Source: Aristolochia californica
Lineage: Eukaryota; Streptophyta; Magnoliopsida; Piperales; Aristolochiaceae
Length of the DNA stretch: 64,000 bases
Assembly (NCBI GenBank): GCA_029961685.1
Contig: JARWKL010000004.1
Coordinates: forward strand, 35,886,986 to 35,950,985
Direction: 5' to 3'
Below the pieces are notes generated by a model, which saw nothing but the letters and a program-made list of their open reading frames with translations, did not search any database and had not been told where the DNA came from. A program made the position numbers and the translations under genes. How positions within the stretch are numbered: the first letter of the stretch is position 1; each line of letters starts with the position of its first letter. Below, piece by piece: positions 51,230 to 63,209 of the stretch.

Positions 51230-52510
51230 ATCACTTTTGTTTCCTTCTTTATTTTAGTTCCTTAGTTAGGGTTGTCTCTCCTTTATTTATGGATGAAGCT
51301 CTATTTCATGTTTATTTTTAATTTTCTATTTAATGAATTATTGCTGAGGATGAAAACTCTGATAGTTTCCTCTTCGTCTTCTCTTGCATCAACTACTGTT
51401 GTTGCCACAACTGCTTTAGGTATGATTTTTGCCACTTCCTCCTCTTCATCCTAGATCATCGACTCATGACACCTCTGAGCATCTTACATGTATTAAAAGT
51501 ATGTTACATTCCATGTCTCCATGTTTATCGAACAAGTTTGTTACCATACTCGATAGATCCCAAATCAAAGATTTTGGGAAGGGATTCTCCTCTATTACAC
51601 CATTACTTCCACTTACTAATATTTTATTTGTCCCCCAATTCCCCTTAAATATGATGTTAGTTAGTTCGTTAACATAATAATTTAATTGCTCCATCACCTT
51701 CTCATCTTCTTGTTTTTTTGCAGGATCTAACAACAAAGTAGGTGATTGGCGGAGATCAAGAATAGGGGGGCCTTTATTACTTAGACTTGCCTCTAGTAAC
51801 TACATTTTCCGCTTCTCAAATAGAGGCAATATTATGGCACAACTAGTTTGGACATCCATCAGTAGCATCGTTTCAACATTCATTTCCATCTTTGAAAACT
51901 TTATCGATTTTAAATTGTGAAGTCTGTCAATTGACCAAACACCAGAGGACACAATATTCTCCTCGAGCTGAACTTAAAGGTGTTCCTCTATTTTCTTTAA
52001 TTCATTCAGATGTATGAGGACCCTTAAATGTCTCAAATATATCTCAAGTTAAGTATTTTGTTATTTTAGTTTATGATTTTAGTCCAGTCACATGGTTAAT
52101 TCTGTTCAAAGAACGATTTGAAATTTTTTCCATATTTAAGCCCTTTCATGCCATGATGTCCATCAGTTTAGAAAAAAATACAAGTGTTTCAGTCAGATAA
52201 TGCCAAAGAGTACCTATTTGGTGAATTTCAATCCTTTTGTTAGGATAATGTCATTATCCATCAAACATCATGTGCCTACAACCCTCAACAAAATGGTGTA
52301 ACCGAAAGAAGAAAATTGGCAACTCCTTGAGGTAGCCCGTGGGCTACTCTACTCTATGAAGGTGCCTTACTTTTATTGGCTTCATGCCATTATTACTGCA
52401 TGCTTCCTTATTAATAGGCTACCATCTTCATTACTTAGCCATAAATTCTCATATTCATTGTTATTTCCAGATGAAGACCTCTTCTCCCTTCCTTCGAAGG
52501 TTTTTGGTTG
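51230..52510 (+). pseudogene. CoG: copia remnant, protease to integrase
   Basis: Plus strand. A serine-rich linker leads into DTSEHLTCIKSMLHSMSPCL (protease, with the DSGA site lost), ILFVPQFPLNMMLVSSL, then CEVCQLTKHQRTQYSPRAEL (pre-integrase CxxC), SLIHSDVWGPLNVSNISQVK-like and QQNGVTERRKLATP (catalytic Glu region), ending in integrase. Same lineage as CoB, CoC and CoE. It stops at 52510, where CoH is inserted. Confidence 0.85.
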
Positions 52511-53370
52511 TGTTTGGAATTAAACGCCCTAATTCCAAATTAACGAGAGCAATAATAATAATCGGGGAAAAAAGGAAAAACAAGCAATAAAAAAACAAGA
52601 TGACACTACGTCTTGTCTTTTGTCGTTGCAATAATCCACTATATTGATTTTCAGGACTCCATGAAATTAGGTCATGGAGAAAAAAGGGAAAGAAACCCAT
52701 TGGGAGAAAACTGGAGGAAGAAGGGTTATGAAATTGATTATTCCTTACCCTCCTCCTGAAGCTTTATTTATAGATTTATGAAACTATTATATTAAAATAA
52801 TACCCCTAAACTTAAGGTTTAGAGTTTAGGGTTTTAACCCTGGAACTTTAACTTAATTACATCACTGACATCTCTATGAGATGACCCTTTATTTACCATC
52901 CCGCCATCAATGTAGGTGGGCCTATGGGCCTTCTCCTTGATCTATGGGCCCTGAGCCCATCTTCTATTTCTCTTGGATTCATGAGTCTTCCTTGGTCTTA
53001 TGGGCTTGGGCCCATCTTCCAATACACTTTGATATGTGGGTCTTCCATTGTCGTGTGGGCTTGGGCCCTGTCTTCCAACACTCCCCCTCAAGCTGGGGGT
53101 GAGAGAACAATATGAACTCCCAGCTTGTTGCAAATGATGTATAAAATCTTTTTTTTTGTATAATGTGCCTTCATCTTCCAACACTTCCCCTCACATTGGT
53201 GCTCTCGTTCATGAGGCCTAACTGGTATAATATCAGTGAGAGTAAATCACTCCTAGCCGCTAAGACATTGCTCTGAAGTGTCCACCTCCACCACCGTGTC
53301 CCTCCACAGGACAATGACTCTCAAGTGGTAGAGTAATATATGATATTAATGGGGGTAAGTCACATAAATA

Positions 53371-53696
53371 TAACAACAAGTTCCTTCGTCATGAACTTCC
53401 AACCACAAAAATGTGATATTTTTTACGGGGATGAAGTTCTTTCGTCATGGACTTCCAACCACAAAAATTTTGATATTTTTGACGGGGATGAAGTTCCTCC
53501 GTCATGGACTCCCAACCACAAAAAATTTATATTTTTTACGGGGATGAAGTTCCTTCGTCGTGGACTCCCAACCACAAATAAATTTGATATTTTTTACGGG
53601 GATGAAGTTCCTTCGTCATGGACTCCCAACCACAAATAAATTTGATATTTTTTACACGGATGAAGTTCCTCCATCAAGGACTCCCATCCAAATTTT
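53371..53696. repeat. Minisatellite in K, about 5.5 copies of a 56-60-bp unit
   Basis: The unit contains ACTCCCAACCACAAA, then GATATTTTTTACGGGGATGA and AGTTCCTTCGTCATGG. Five full units and a partial first unit lie head to tail with small indels in the A-rich part. Located about 300 bp inside the 3' LTR of K. Confidence 0.93.
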
Positions 53697-55270
53697 TTTT
53701 TTTTTTGATATTTTTGATGCGGTTGACAATAAATAATGGTATGAGGCTACCTCTTCTTCAATAATAATGTCTCATCAAAAGAGACACAATAGCAACAACT
53801 GAAATGGGTTTGGCTTGGGTCCCATTTAACACGACCCAAAATAATCCTTGTAAAATAACCCATGAAATAATCCAATGCATATATCTAGACCAAATAATAT
53901 ATTGACCAAAGAACAATCTATCAATTCTTCAATAATAATCCAGCCAGAGATAAAAAATTTACTGACTCGCACTAAAAAAACTTTGGGCACATATACTGAG
54001 GCAAAAAATTAGTGGACCGAGTAAGGTTGATCCGGACCCAAGTTAACCTGGTTCGGGTTGACCCGGACCAAGTTGGTCTGAGTTGACTCGGTCTAGAACA
54101 GAAGAGTGGTTGGTTGGGTTACTCTCGGCCCGGTCCGGGTTGCGGCAGAACGGGCACGGGCTGTGTTGACTTGACTCAGGCGAGTTGAGTCCGGGTCTTG
54201 GCAGGCGCTGAACAACGCTGATTAAATTACCTTTGGAAATATTTAATCCAACTAATCATCTTCTTCCTCCCGCGAACGGCTCGAAACAAAGAAAATTTCC
54301 TTTCCGAATAGCAGCAGCATTCGGATGGAGGATCCTGCAGAGAAATCTTGAAGACGAAACCGAAACGATTTTCGAAATAAGAGACATCACTGGGACAACG
54401 GTAACTTCCAAAAAAAAGCAAGCCATAGCTGGTGCTCGGGAAGCTCGACAACGCCATGAGAGTGTATCATTCACAGAGAGACAATGAAGGAGTCTCCGTC
54501 TTCGACTCGACTTCCCTTTGCGCTGCCTGGTGCTTCATCTTCATAGGCAATGGTAATAATGCCTCCCCGAAGAGCGGTGGACTCTCAGCGGAAACTTCTT
54601 CCCCGCGGCCGAACAGAGAGGAAATTTTCTAGACAATGTTTCTGATGTGGTAGCAGGTTTGTGGCGCCAGCAAAGAGATGAGAAGGAGAAAAATTGCCAC
54701 TCACCGAACGAGCACAAGCTCGTCAACAAACACTTTATCATCAAGTTCCCGACGGTCTTCTAGACGCTGCCAAAACTTTCCCACGAGTTTCTAATCAATA
54801 TAGAAAACTTTCCAGGAAAGTAACAAGGTGATAAAAATAGAAACGTCTAAGCTGAAAATCTTCCTTTCTTACAGCAGCATGCAGGCTTCTTCAAGCAACA
54901 TTCGCCGAGTAGAATCATCTTCTCCTTTCTTGCTTCTCTTACTGCTGCGTCTAAACTGATAATTTTGAATTCAAGAAAAGCAGCAACGATCTATTACTGC
55001 TTTCTCCGCCGGCTTTCTTCAGAATAAAAACCACCTTCAAATTTCTCAATGTAGTATCTCAATCAATCAATTCGACAAGAGAAATACCCAGCAATATGTA
55101 TGAGATTGTATTGTAGCTTAATCGTTCATATATGAAACAAACAACTTAAGCTTCTAAATCAAAATTTAAAACAGAATTCCATCAAATAATAAAAAAAAAA
55201 CACTAAGGTGAATGAATCTGAAAGCAAAAAAACCATAATCGGAGTCCTGAAAATCAAAGTTGTGATACTA
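53697..55270 (-). other. Rest of K internal region
   Basis: No known protein. 54000-54200 has several variants of TTGACCCGGACCAAGTTGG, a short GACCCGG-type repeat. 54233-54632 has open frames on both strands without motifs. GC content is higher than in the flanks (54030-54720), which may indicate captured host sequence. Confidence 0.5.
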
Positions 55271-55958
55271 TGTTGATTTTCAGGATTCCATGAATTTAGC
55301 TCATGGAGAAAAAGGGAAAGAAACCCATTGGGAGAAAACTGGAGGAAGAAGGGTGATGGAATTGATTATTCCTTACCCTCCCCCTGAAGCTCTATTTATA
55401 GATTTATGAAACTACTATATTACAATAATACCCCTAAACTTAGGGTTTAGGGTTTTAACCCTGGCACTTTAACTTAATTACATCACTGGCATCTCTATTA
55501 CCATCCTGCCATCAATGTATGTGGGCTATGGGCCTTCTCCATGATCCGTGGGCTTTGAGCCCATCTTCTATTTCTCTTGGTTCCATGGGTCTTCCTTGGT
55601 CTTATGGACTTGGGCCCATCTTCTAATACACTTTGATATGTGGGTCTTCCTTTGTCGTGTGGGCTTGGGCCCAGTCTTCCAACACACTATAAAGATGAAA
55701 TAGTTTAAAATAGAAATTATACACACTTACAGATGTTTTCTCTAACATCTCTTGGGCTACAACTCCTGCTCCTTCTCGGTGATGATAAAAACCTAATAGC
55801 GGTGCCCCTCAATTATAAAGAGAAAATTAGGACAATAGCGAAACAAGAGTAAAATTTCCAAATTGCCCCTAATGAAACCCCCACAGTGACCTTACTGCGA
55901 AGATCGATCCTCGAATCGACATCAACATAGGGCATTGATTAGGTTCCATAACTTAACA

Positions 55959-58135
55959 ATATCCCACTTGGATACTAATCCATCATCAATATATCCTCTA
56001 TAGTAGCAACAACTTCTCAATCCTCAGAGAGAAGTCCAACTGAAGTTGCACACAACTTCAGTTCCACAATCGTAACAGTCTTTGACAACATATCAGCCGG
56101 ATTTTGACTTCCTTGAATCTTTTCAAGTGCCAAGACTCAATCCTTTAGAGCCGATCTGATGAAGTGATAACACATCTGTATGTGCTTTTTGCTTGCATGA
56201 TAAATATGATTCTTTACTAAATGAATAGCACACTGATTGTTACATTACAACACATTCTTCCCATGCTTGAGACCTAATTTTTCTCAGAAAGACTACAACC
56301 ATACCATCGCTTTGCTGGCTAGAGTCACATCGACATATTCTACCTCATTAGTGGAAAGAGCAACTATCTTCTACAACTTAGAGACCCAACTAACTGTTAT
56401 ACTACCCAATGTGTATACATATTCAGTGGTATTCTTCCTGCCATCAATGTGTCCAACCATGTCAGCATCTACATAACTCAGTAATCCCAAGTCTGACTTT
56501 CCGAAACATAATGTTGAGTCTGTAGTGCCTCTAAAATATCTGAGAATCCACTTCACTGCTTCCCAATGTTGCTTACCTGGATTATTCATATATCTGTTCA
56601 CAACTCCCATTGCATGAGCTATGTCTAGTCTAGTGCACACCATGATGGTATGCATGAGACTGCCAACAAAAAAAAAAAAAAAGGGACATTGGCCATGTGG
56701 GCTTGTTCTTGCTTTGTATAAGGTGATTGCTCCTTAGATATCCTAAAGTTACTAGCCAAAGGAGTACTTATTGATTTTGCATCATTCATGTTGAATCTGC
56801 TTAACACTTTCTTCCCATATTCTTCTTGTGATAGTCTCAAGACATCAATGTCTCTAGTAATCCTCATCTCAAGGATTTCTTTTGCAGCACACAAATCTTT
56901 CATTGAAAACTTCTTGGACAACTCCCTTTTCAACTTTTCTATTTCCTATTTTCAAGCACATGCTATCAACATATCATCAACATATAACCGGTAGAATGAT
57001 ATAGGAGTCATCAAGTTTCTTCACATAACAACAATAATCTGCCTAGCACCTCAAGAAACCATTACTACTCATAAAGGTGTCAAAATTCTTATACCACTGT
57101 CTTGGAGCTTGTTTAAGACCGAACAAGCTCTTTTAAAGTTTGCACACCATTTTCTCCTCGTTCTTTGAAACCTTGTGGCTCCATCATATAAATTTCTTCC
57201 TCCACATCACCATGAAGAAAGGTTGTATTTACATCCAACTTCTCTAAGTGAAGTCTTCATTTGCCACTAGTCCAAGCACTGTTCTAATAGTAGTCAATTT
57301 CACAACTTGAGAGAAAATCTTAGTGTAGTCAATGCCTTCTTTTTGTAGAAAGCCTTTTACCACCAGTATTGCCTGTACCGCTTACTGCCATCATGTTCAT
57401 CTTTTATTCGGTACACCCATTTATTTCAAAAGGCCTTCTTCCCTTTTGGTAACTCGGTCAGCTGCCATGTTTGATTGGATAACAGTGAATCCATCTCATC
57501 CTTTATGGCCAACTCCCACTTTGTTGATTCATCAACTTGCACAACTTCCTCATAACTCTCTATTTCACCTTTATCTTTCAATAAAATATAATTCAGTGCA
57601 GGGGAGTACCTCTATTGTGGTCTGCTAGTTCTTGCATATATCCTGAGTTCAGTCATAGGAATGTCCTAATTTACTTCTGGAGGTATGTTTTTTTGGTCTT
57701 CCTGAGCATATTCTCCATCTCAATAAATGGAAGATATCTCAACAGAATCACTTCAGACTTCTTGGCTTCATCACTTGTGCTCTTAGACTCAATTCTCAAC
57801 CTATCTTTTTACAAGGCACCTTCATTGAAGAGCATGTCATTGCTCCTGATAACCTTATGACTTTGGTCATCCCAAAAGCGATAACCAAACTTGGTACCAC
57901 CATAGCCAATAAATAAACATATCTTAGATTTAGCATCAAGTTTATTTCTAGCAGCATAATCAATATGAATATAAGAAACACAACAAAAAACTTTCTAGAA
58001 AGAAAGGTTTACATCTTTGCCTCTCCAAACCTCTTATGGTATTTTTCAATCCAATGGTGCTGAGGGACCCTTGTTGTTCAAATAGGTAGTTGTGCTAATA
58101 GCCTCCAACCAGAACATCTTTGGCAATCCAGCTTG
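55959..58135 (-). pseudogene. CoH RNase H, reverse transcriptase and integrase C-terminus
   Basis: 56371-56655 reads MVCTRLDIAHAMGVVNRYMN, NPGKQHWEAVKWILRYFRGT and LLSYVDADMVGHIDGRKNTT. 56625-56933 reads KREMSKKFSM-like (KRELSKKFSMKDLCAAKEIL), RLSQEEYGKKVLSRFNMNDA. 56950-57400 and 57400-57640 hold RT palm and start (AFWNKWVYRI-like in complement). 57796-58135 holds integrase tail. Multiple stops; no catalytic motif intact in one frame. Confidence 0.85.
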
Positions 58136-58392
58136 TGTTATGGTCCCGGGTCATGGATCTTGTAACACGACACTGGGAAGGATAATCCAGTGTTTAGAGC
58201 ATGATTTCTTCTCTATCAATGTCACTCTTGATTTTGGAAACAGGAAAAAGAAATGATAGAATCAGATTCATAAGGGGGCCTATAAACCTAGGTTCTTTGA
58301 GGAGAACACACACCCTAGAGCTCCTTAAGGAGAACTCCCAATCCCGTGTTTAAACTAAAATCAGACTTACTTCATCTCATTCACTTTCCTGT
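58136..58392 (-). repeat. J: part of a gypsy LTR interrupted by GyD
   Basis: Plus-strand start TGTTATGGTCCCGGGTCATG inside the integrase of CoH; flank GCTTG (58131-58135). It resembles the solo LTR at 48145. It stops where GyD begins at 58393. The rest of this LTR and its element may resume at 63591. Confidence 0.65.
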
Positions 58393-58837
58393 TAGGTTCT
58401 TCCCGAGCCATGAATCGAGTCACCCTTCTTTCCTCTCTTCCCTCCATGGATGCTCTTGATGCTGGAAGATAATTCTTGTTTCTGTAACGTGGAATGATGA
58501 AAATCAAATAGAATGAAGGAGCTTTGAAGGAAGCTCAACCTGGACCTCAGAGGGAGAATCCGACCTAGACCTCTAAGGGAGAATCTGACCTGTTTACTCT
58601 AATTTTCTCAATACTTGATTTCTCCTTTCCTTGACGTCCCCTTAAATAGGGTTGAGGACAAAATTACAAAAGTGAGCCATAGGTCAAGTGGTTCACGCCA
58701 CATTACATCTAAACCAACCCAAAGTAAACCAAACCAAACAAAGTAAACCAAACCAAATGAAATTACATTAAAAGTAAATTGACATAATTTAATTTCTATG
58801 CCCGTGGATAACTCGTGATGCTATGGAGTCCATAATA
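58393..58837 (-). repeat. 3' LTR of GyD
   Basis: On the minus strand it begins (TA)TTATGGACTCCATAGCATC and ends GGGAAGAACCTAACA. It carries a CCTATTTAAGGGG TATA-like segment and an AACCAAACCAAA simple repeat. An ATG 17 bases from its 3' end corresponds to the gag start in the other LTR. Confidence 0.9.
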
Positions 58838-59226
58838 TCACCCCCCTCCTGGAGAAATAACTTGTCCTCAAGCTCAAAGTAGGGGTAGAGGGTGCGGATC
58901 GCAGCTAATGGCTCCCATGTCGTGTTACTGGGATCAGCATCTGCCCATTGCACTAGGATCTCCCAATCACCCTGAATGCACCGAGCCTGTAATACCTGTG
59001 CTGGAGTAAAAAGGACACGTCCCTCATGTAGTGGGGGCAGCGGTGTGTGCAGCAAGGGAGAATCACCTTGGAAGGCTTTCAGGTGGGAGACATGAAACAC
59101 ATTGTGAATCCTGGCCTCTGGCGGAAGCTGCAAGTGGTAGGCAACTGTACCAATGCGGTCCATAACCTGAAAGGGACCATAATATTTCAGAGAGAGCATG
59201 TGGCGTTTGGAGGCTGTCAGCGATAG
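58789..59226 (-). pseudogene. GyD integrase C-terminus and chromodomain
   Basis: Frame 58789-59199 reads LSLKYYGPFQVMDRIGTVAY, HLQLPPEARIHNVFHVSHLK (GPF/Y module and VFHVSxLK), then ARCIQGDWEILVQWADADPS and NTTWEPLAAI (chromodomain core), LYPYFELEDKLFLQEGG. The reading continues over the polypurine tract into the LTR. A single frameshift near 59200-59227 separates it from the integrase core. Confidence 0.92.
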
Positions 59227-60186
59227 CTACCTGTAGTGTTGGAGATGCAACCATACATAATCTCCTGGAGAAAAGAAGACTTCTCGGTGTTTCTTGTCAT
59301 AATACAACTTCATAGTATGTTGTGCCTCCTGGAGATGAGTACGCACCTCAGTGAGCAAGGTGTCTCTTTCGGCTAATGTTTGATCCAAAGTGGCGACCTT
59401 AGAGGCCCTTGGTTCATATGATAAAAGGCTGGGCAGGTCTCTACCATATACTACCTTGAATGGGGTTGGGCCAAGTGCGCTGTGGTAGGAGGTATTGTAA
59501 CAGAATCCTGCCCAGGCAAGCCACTTGACCCACCTTTTAGGTGAGTCCCCCATGAAACAGCGAAGATACATTTCAATTGTTCTATTGACGACCTCTGTCT
59601 GACCATCAGTCTGCGGATGGTAGGCTGAAGAGAATGCTAACATTGTGCCCTGCAACTTGAAGAGTTCTTTCCAGAAGGTACTGGTAAAGATTGCATCCCT
59701 ATCACTGGTAATGGAATTACGCATCCCATGTAAGCGGACAATGTTATCCATAAAGAGCTGAGCGACCTGAGCTGCAGTGTAAGGATGCGCCAGAGGGATG
59801 AAGTGCCCATACTTTGAGAAACAATCCACGACTACAAAGATAATGGATTTGCCTGACGAAGAGGGAAGTCCATCTATGAAGTCCATAAAAGTATCAGACC
59901 AAACCTGTGATGGCAGCTGAAGTGGTTGGAGAAACCTAGCTGGACTTAATGATTCAACTTTATTCCGTTGACAAATCTGACAAGCCGCCACATAATCGGC
60001 TATACTACGCTTCATGCCCCTCCAATAAAATTTCCGACTGATCCAGAAATATGTTTTTTGTCGGCCCTCATGTGTACTGTCATGGAAGGAGGCTAAAATG
60101 CTGTGAATCACTGGGGATGTGTGGTGTAGAAAGATTTTGTTTTTGTAGAAGACAAGATTGTCCTTAATCGTCCAATGGTTTGCCAT
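59227..60186 (-). pseudogene. GyD integrase core
   Basis: A 319-codon open frame. Zinc-binding HHCC: FHDSTHEGRQKTYFWISRKF (H...H) and CQICQRNKVE (CxxC). Core: WSDTFMDFIDGLPSSSGKSI (D1), VRLHGMRNSITSDRDAIFTS (D2 in SDRD), SAYHPQTDGQTEVVNRTIEM (E in QTE). All three catalytic residues are present. Ends KHREVFFSPGDYVWLHLQHYR before the frameshift into the chromodomain segment. Confidence 0.93.
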
Positions 60187-60842
60187 TGTCCCCTATTGGA
60201 TCTCATGACATAAAGCTATAATTTCCGGGCATTGTTGTGCCTCTTCCCGTATAGAATCCAACAAAAGAGCTCTGGGCTGATTTATAGCATGTAATTGTGG
60301 CTCTGGAATGTCCCGACGAGATAGAGCATCAACCCCTACATTCAAACTCCCAGGTTTTTACTCTACAATAAAGTCAAACCCCATAAGTTTACTTAACCAA
60401 TGTTGTTGCGGTGAGGTGGTGAGGCGTTGCTCAAGCAGATACTTGAGGCTGCAATGATCAATGTGAATAAAAAATGGACGTCCCCAGAGATAAGGGTGCC
60501 AATGTTGTATAGCTTTCGCTAATCCAATGAATTCCCTCTCATAAGCTGCTAACTTGTGGTAGTGCTGGCCAAGTTGGCGGCTAAAATAAGCAATCAGGTG
60601 TCCCTGTTGGTGTAACACTATACCAATACCGCCCCCAAAGCATCACATTCCACAACAAAGGACTCATCAAAGTCGGGTAGCTGCAAAATTGGGGCGGATA
60701 ATAAGGCCTCTTTCAACTGCTGAAAGGAATGAGCCACTGTCTCGGACCAGGTAAAGGCATTTTTCTTGAGTAGGTTGTTGAGCGGAGCTGCAATCTGGCC
60801 ATAGCTACGAATAAGTTTTCTATAATACCCATCTAGGCCCAA
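60187..60842 (-). pseudogene. GyD RNase H and linker to integrase
   Basis: 60618-60842 reads GLDGYYRKLIRSYGQIAAPL, FVVECDALGAVLV (the first RNase H Asp). 60358-60618 reads GHLIAYFSRQLGQHYHKLAA, YEREFIGLAKAIQHWHPYLW (Glu) and FIHIDHCSLKYLLEQR (Asp, with the usual TDH as IDH). The linker 60187-60357 reads GSLNVGVDALSRRDIPEP after one stop, and a second stop precedes the integrase frame. Confidence 0.9.
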
Positions 60843-61608
60843 AAATCCCCTTAAGGCTGTAATGGATGTAGGAGGAGGCTAATCTGTGACGGCCTGTATC
60901 TTACTCTGGTCTACTTTCACCCAATTGCTGAAATAACGTGGCCCAAGTATGCCACTTCTGACGTTCCCATAGAACATTTGGACTGATTTAAAACCAAATG
61001 ATGTGAGTGGATAAGAGAAAATACCTGGTGAAGATGCTGAAGATGCTCTTCCTAATTGTTGCTATAGACCAAAACATCGTCGAAAAATACCAATACGTAT
61101 TTCCTCAAGAGAGAGGAAAATACCTCATTCATGAGGGCTTAGAAGGTGGAAGGCACATTTGAGAGACCAAATGGCATTACGAGGAACTCGAAATGGCCGT
61201 GATGTGTGCGGAACTCTGTTTTCTCCACATCTGATGGGTGAACTCGGATTTGATGAAAGCCAGATTTCAAATCAAGTTTGGTAAAATTAGTAGCTCCATG
61301 TAGCTCATCTAGCAACTCGTCCACCACTGGGATGGGAAATTTATCTTTAATTGTATCCGCATTGAGTTGCCTATAATCCACACAAATCCTCCATGACTTA
61401 TCATGCTTGCGTACCAGTAATACCGGTGAGGAAAAGGAGACCTATTGGACTGAATAATACCCTGGACTAGCATCTTCTGGCACTGCCTTTCAATCTCATC
61501 CTTCTGTAAGTGGGGGTAACGATAAGGACACACCACTACAAGCTCAGTGCCCATTTTCAAACCGATACGGTGATCATAGTGCCTAATTGGCGGTAAAGTA
61601 GTAGGGTC
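60843..61608 (-). pseudogene. GyD reverse transcriptase
   Basis: Frames 61309-61560 and 61139-61381 read [60 protein letters not shown] (Asp of LDLKSG) and [17 protein letters not shown]. In the next frame (about 61070-61110) the catalytic box reads KYVLVFFDDVLVYS. The thumb region follows to 60843. One stop (about 61139) and two frameshifts. Confidence 0.9.
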
Positions 61609-62178
61609 CTAAAAGATATCCTCAAAATTTTTAAGTAATTGAGATAACTTACAGTTGGTCGTGGTCTGGACTTGAACAATATTTAGTGCGCAGGGCACTG
61701 GTGCTTGGGGGCCATGCAATATAATTTGACGGTGGTCTCCTGTAAAGGACATGGTCAGAGCTTGAAAATCCCATAGTATTGGCCCCAACAGTTGTTGCCA
61801 TTTAATTCCCAGTACCAAATCGAATCCTGAAAGTGGAATCACCAGGAAATCTGCAATAAATGCATGTCCCTCAATATCAAAGTGTGTGGCCGGAGATATG
61901 CCCACACTAGTAATTTTAGCCCCATTGGCTACAGATACAGAAAGGCCAGTCTGTTGCTGGACTACTAACCCAAGTTGTTCTGCTATCTGCTGACTGATGA
62001 TATTATGTATACTGCCAGAGTCAACTAAAGCCAGCAACTGTAGATGATGTAACTGGGCTTTAACTTGCATGGTACTAGAATTGCATAGACTAGTCATGGC
62101 ATGAAGGGAAATCTCTGGACCCTCTTGGTCTGTCTCCACAATCTCCTCCTCAGACATACACTGAATAATCTTTTGCAT
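61609..62178 (-). pseudogene. GyD aspartic protease
   Basis: Frame reads EISLHAMTSLCNSSTMQVKA, QLHHLQLLALVDSGSIHNII (retropepsin DSG intact) and VLGIKWQQLLGPILWDFQAL (ILGxxWL-like flap/C-lobe motif), ending QLLKNFEDIF at the junction to RT. It looks intact as a domain. Confidence 0.9.
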
Positions 62179-63209
62179 TGGTGACCAATGACATATTGTT
62201 CATCACAGTTAAAACAAAGGTCCTTGGCCTTTCTCTGATCCATTTCCTATCTATTGAGTTTTTTGAAATAAGGAGCTGGTGGAGCCGAATTAGAGCTGTT
62301 TGGGCGTGGGGCTGCACTGGCTCCAGAACATGGAGGTCCATAATAATGGGTTGGCGCAGTGGCATTGTGCCTTCCTAGCCAAGCTGGTTTTTTGACCAGT
62401 GACTCCTTTAGAACACGCTGCTTGTGCTCAATTGACTTGGCTAAATTCATAGCGTGGTCCAAATCTGTAGGACCAAGTAATTCAACTTCCAGTCTCAGAG
62501 CTTCTGTCAAACCTGCCGTAAAAATATTAACATACTGGGTGTGACTGACAAACTCTAGTGATCCAATCTGCTTATAATTGATTAATTCACCCAATGGATT
62601 GCTACTAGCTGGATGACCAAATCTCATCATGCATGATTGTTTAAAGCTTGCCCAATCCTGAACCAATTGGTCATTTCGGAATTGGTGGTACCATAGGAGC
62701 GCTTCATCGAGCATGTGTTAGGCGGCCAAATAAACTTTCTCATCCGCAAGTGTTTTTTGATGATAAAAGAACTGATCACACTTGGCTAACCAAATCAAAA
62801 GGTCCTTAGACCCATCATACGTAGGAAAGTCGAGTTTTAAATACTTGGGGAACCATATTTGGTCCCTAAATGGCAGGCCCCAGATGGGGATTGTGTTTAC
62901 GCATTTGTGGTTGTGGGGGAGGTGGTGGTGGAATTGATGGTGGTCGACCGGCGGAGAGTAGGCTGCCGGTGGTTATGCTCGTGTACCATTGTCCTCTTGT
63001 CGTCGGAGGAGAGCTTGGATGGCAGCATCCATGGATTTTATGGCCTCACACAAGTCAGAGGTTGTCTGACACACCTCTTCCAGGGATTGAGCCTGAAGGT
63101 CTGTCCTCTGCCGATTATCTTCAACTAATTGCCTCAACTCCTCAGAGGAAGAGGAATCCCCAAGGGTGGACCTGTCTGATTCCAAGATGTTTGGTTCTTC
63201 CTGAGCCAT
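62150..63209 (-). pseudogene. GyD gag
   Basis: The minus-strand reading starts at an ATG in the LTR (63207-63209): MAQEEPNILESDRSTLGDSS runs through the LTR end and priming site without a stop, then SSEELRQLVEDNRQRTDLQA (coiled-coil-like). 62247-62714 gives the capsid end (LWYHQFRNDQLVQDWASFKQ, RFGHPASSNPLGELINYKQI) and linker. The zinc knuckle (LCFNCDEQYVIGHQC-like, about 62170-62225) lies in the next frame. Stops near 62715 and 62247. Confidence 0.85.

Larger units (their letters stand above)
52642..55684 (-). mobile_element. K: non-autonomous LTR element nested in the CoH LTR
   Basis: LTRs 52642-53080 and 55271-55684 with perfect target duplications CACTA (52637-52641 and 55685-55689). 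A purine tract lies next to the left LTR (minus CCAGCTTGAGGGGGAG) and a priming-site-like TAGTATCACAAC next to the right LTR. The only protein trace is the last ~18 residues of copia RNase H (ICNKLGVHIVLSPPA-like) at 53085-53150. The 2.2 kb internal region otherwise holds a tandem repeat and GC-richer unknown sequence. It must have moved with enzymes from another element. Confidence 0.93.
52511..58135 (-). mobile_element. CoH: CoD-family copia element, right part lost
   Basis: Its 3' LTR (52511-52641 plus 55685-55958) is split by element K. It is followed on the minus strand by RNase H, RT and the C-terminal part of integrase to 58135, where gypsy LTR J begins. It interrupts CoG (left flank GGTTG, 52506-52510). 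Around 57940-58000 it shows the sequence that is interrupted by CoE in CoD, so it serves as an internal empty-site control. Confidence 0.88.

Noticed and set aside
53371..53696. Minisatellite in K as a CRISPR-like array
   Set aside because: Units are contiguous with no unique spacers, and the context is a plant retroelement.
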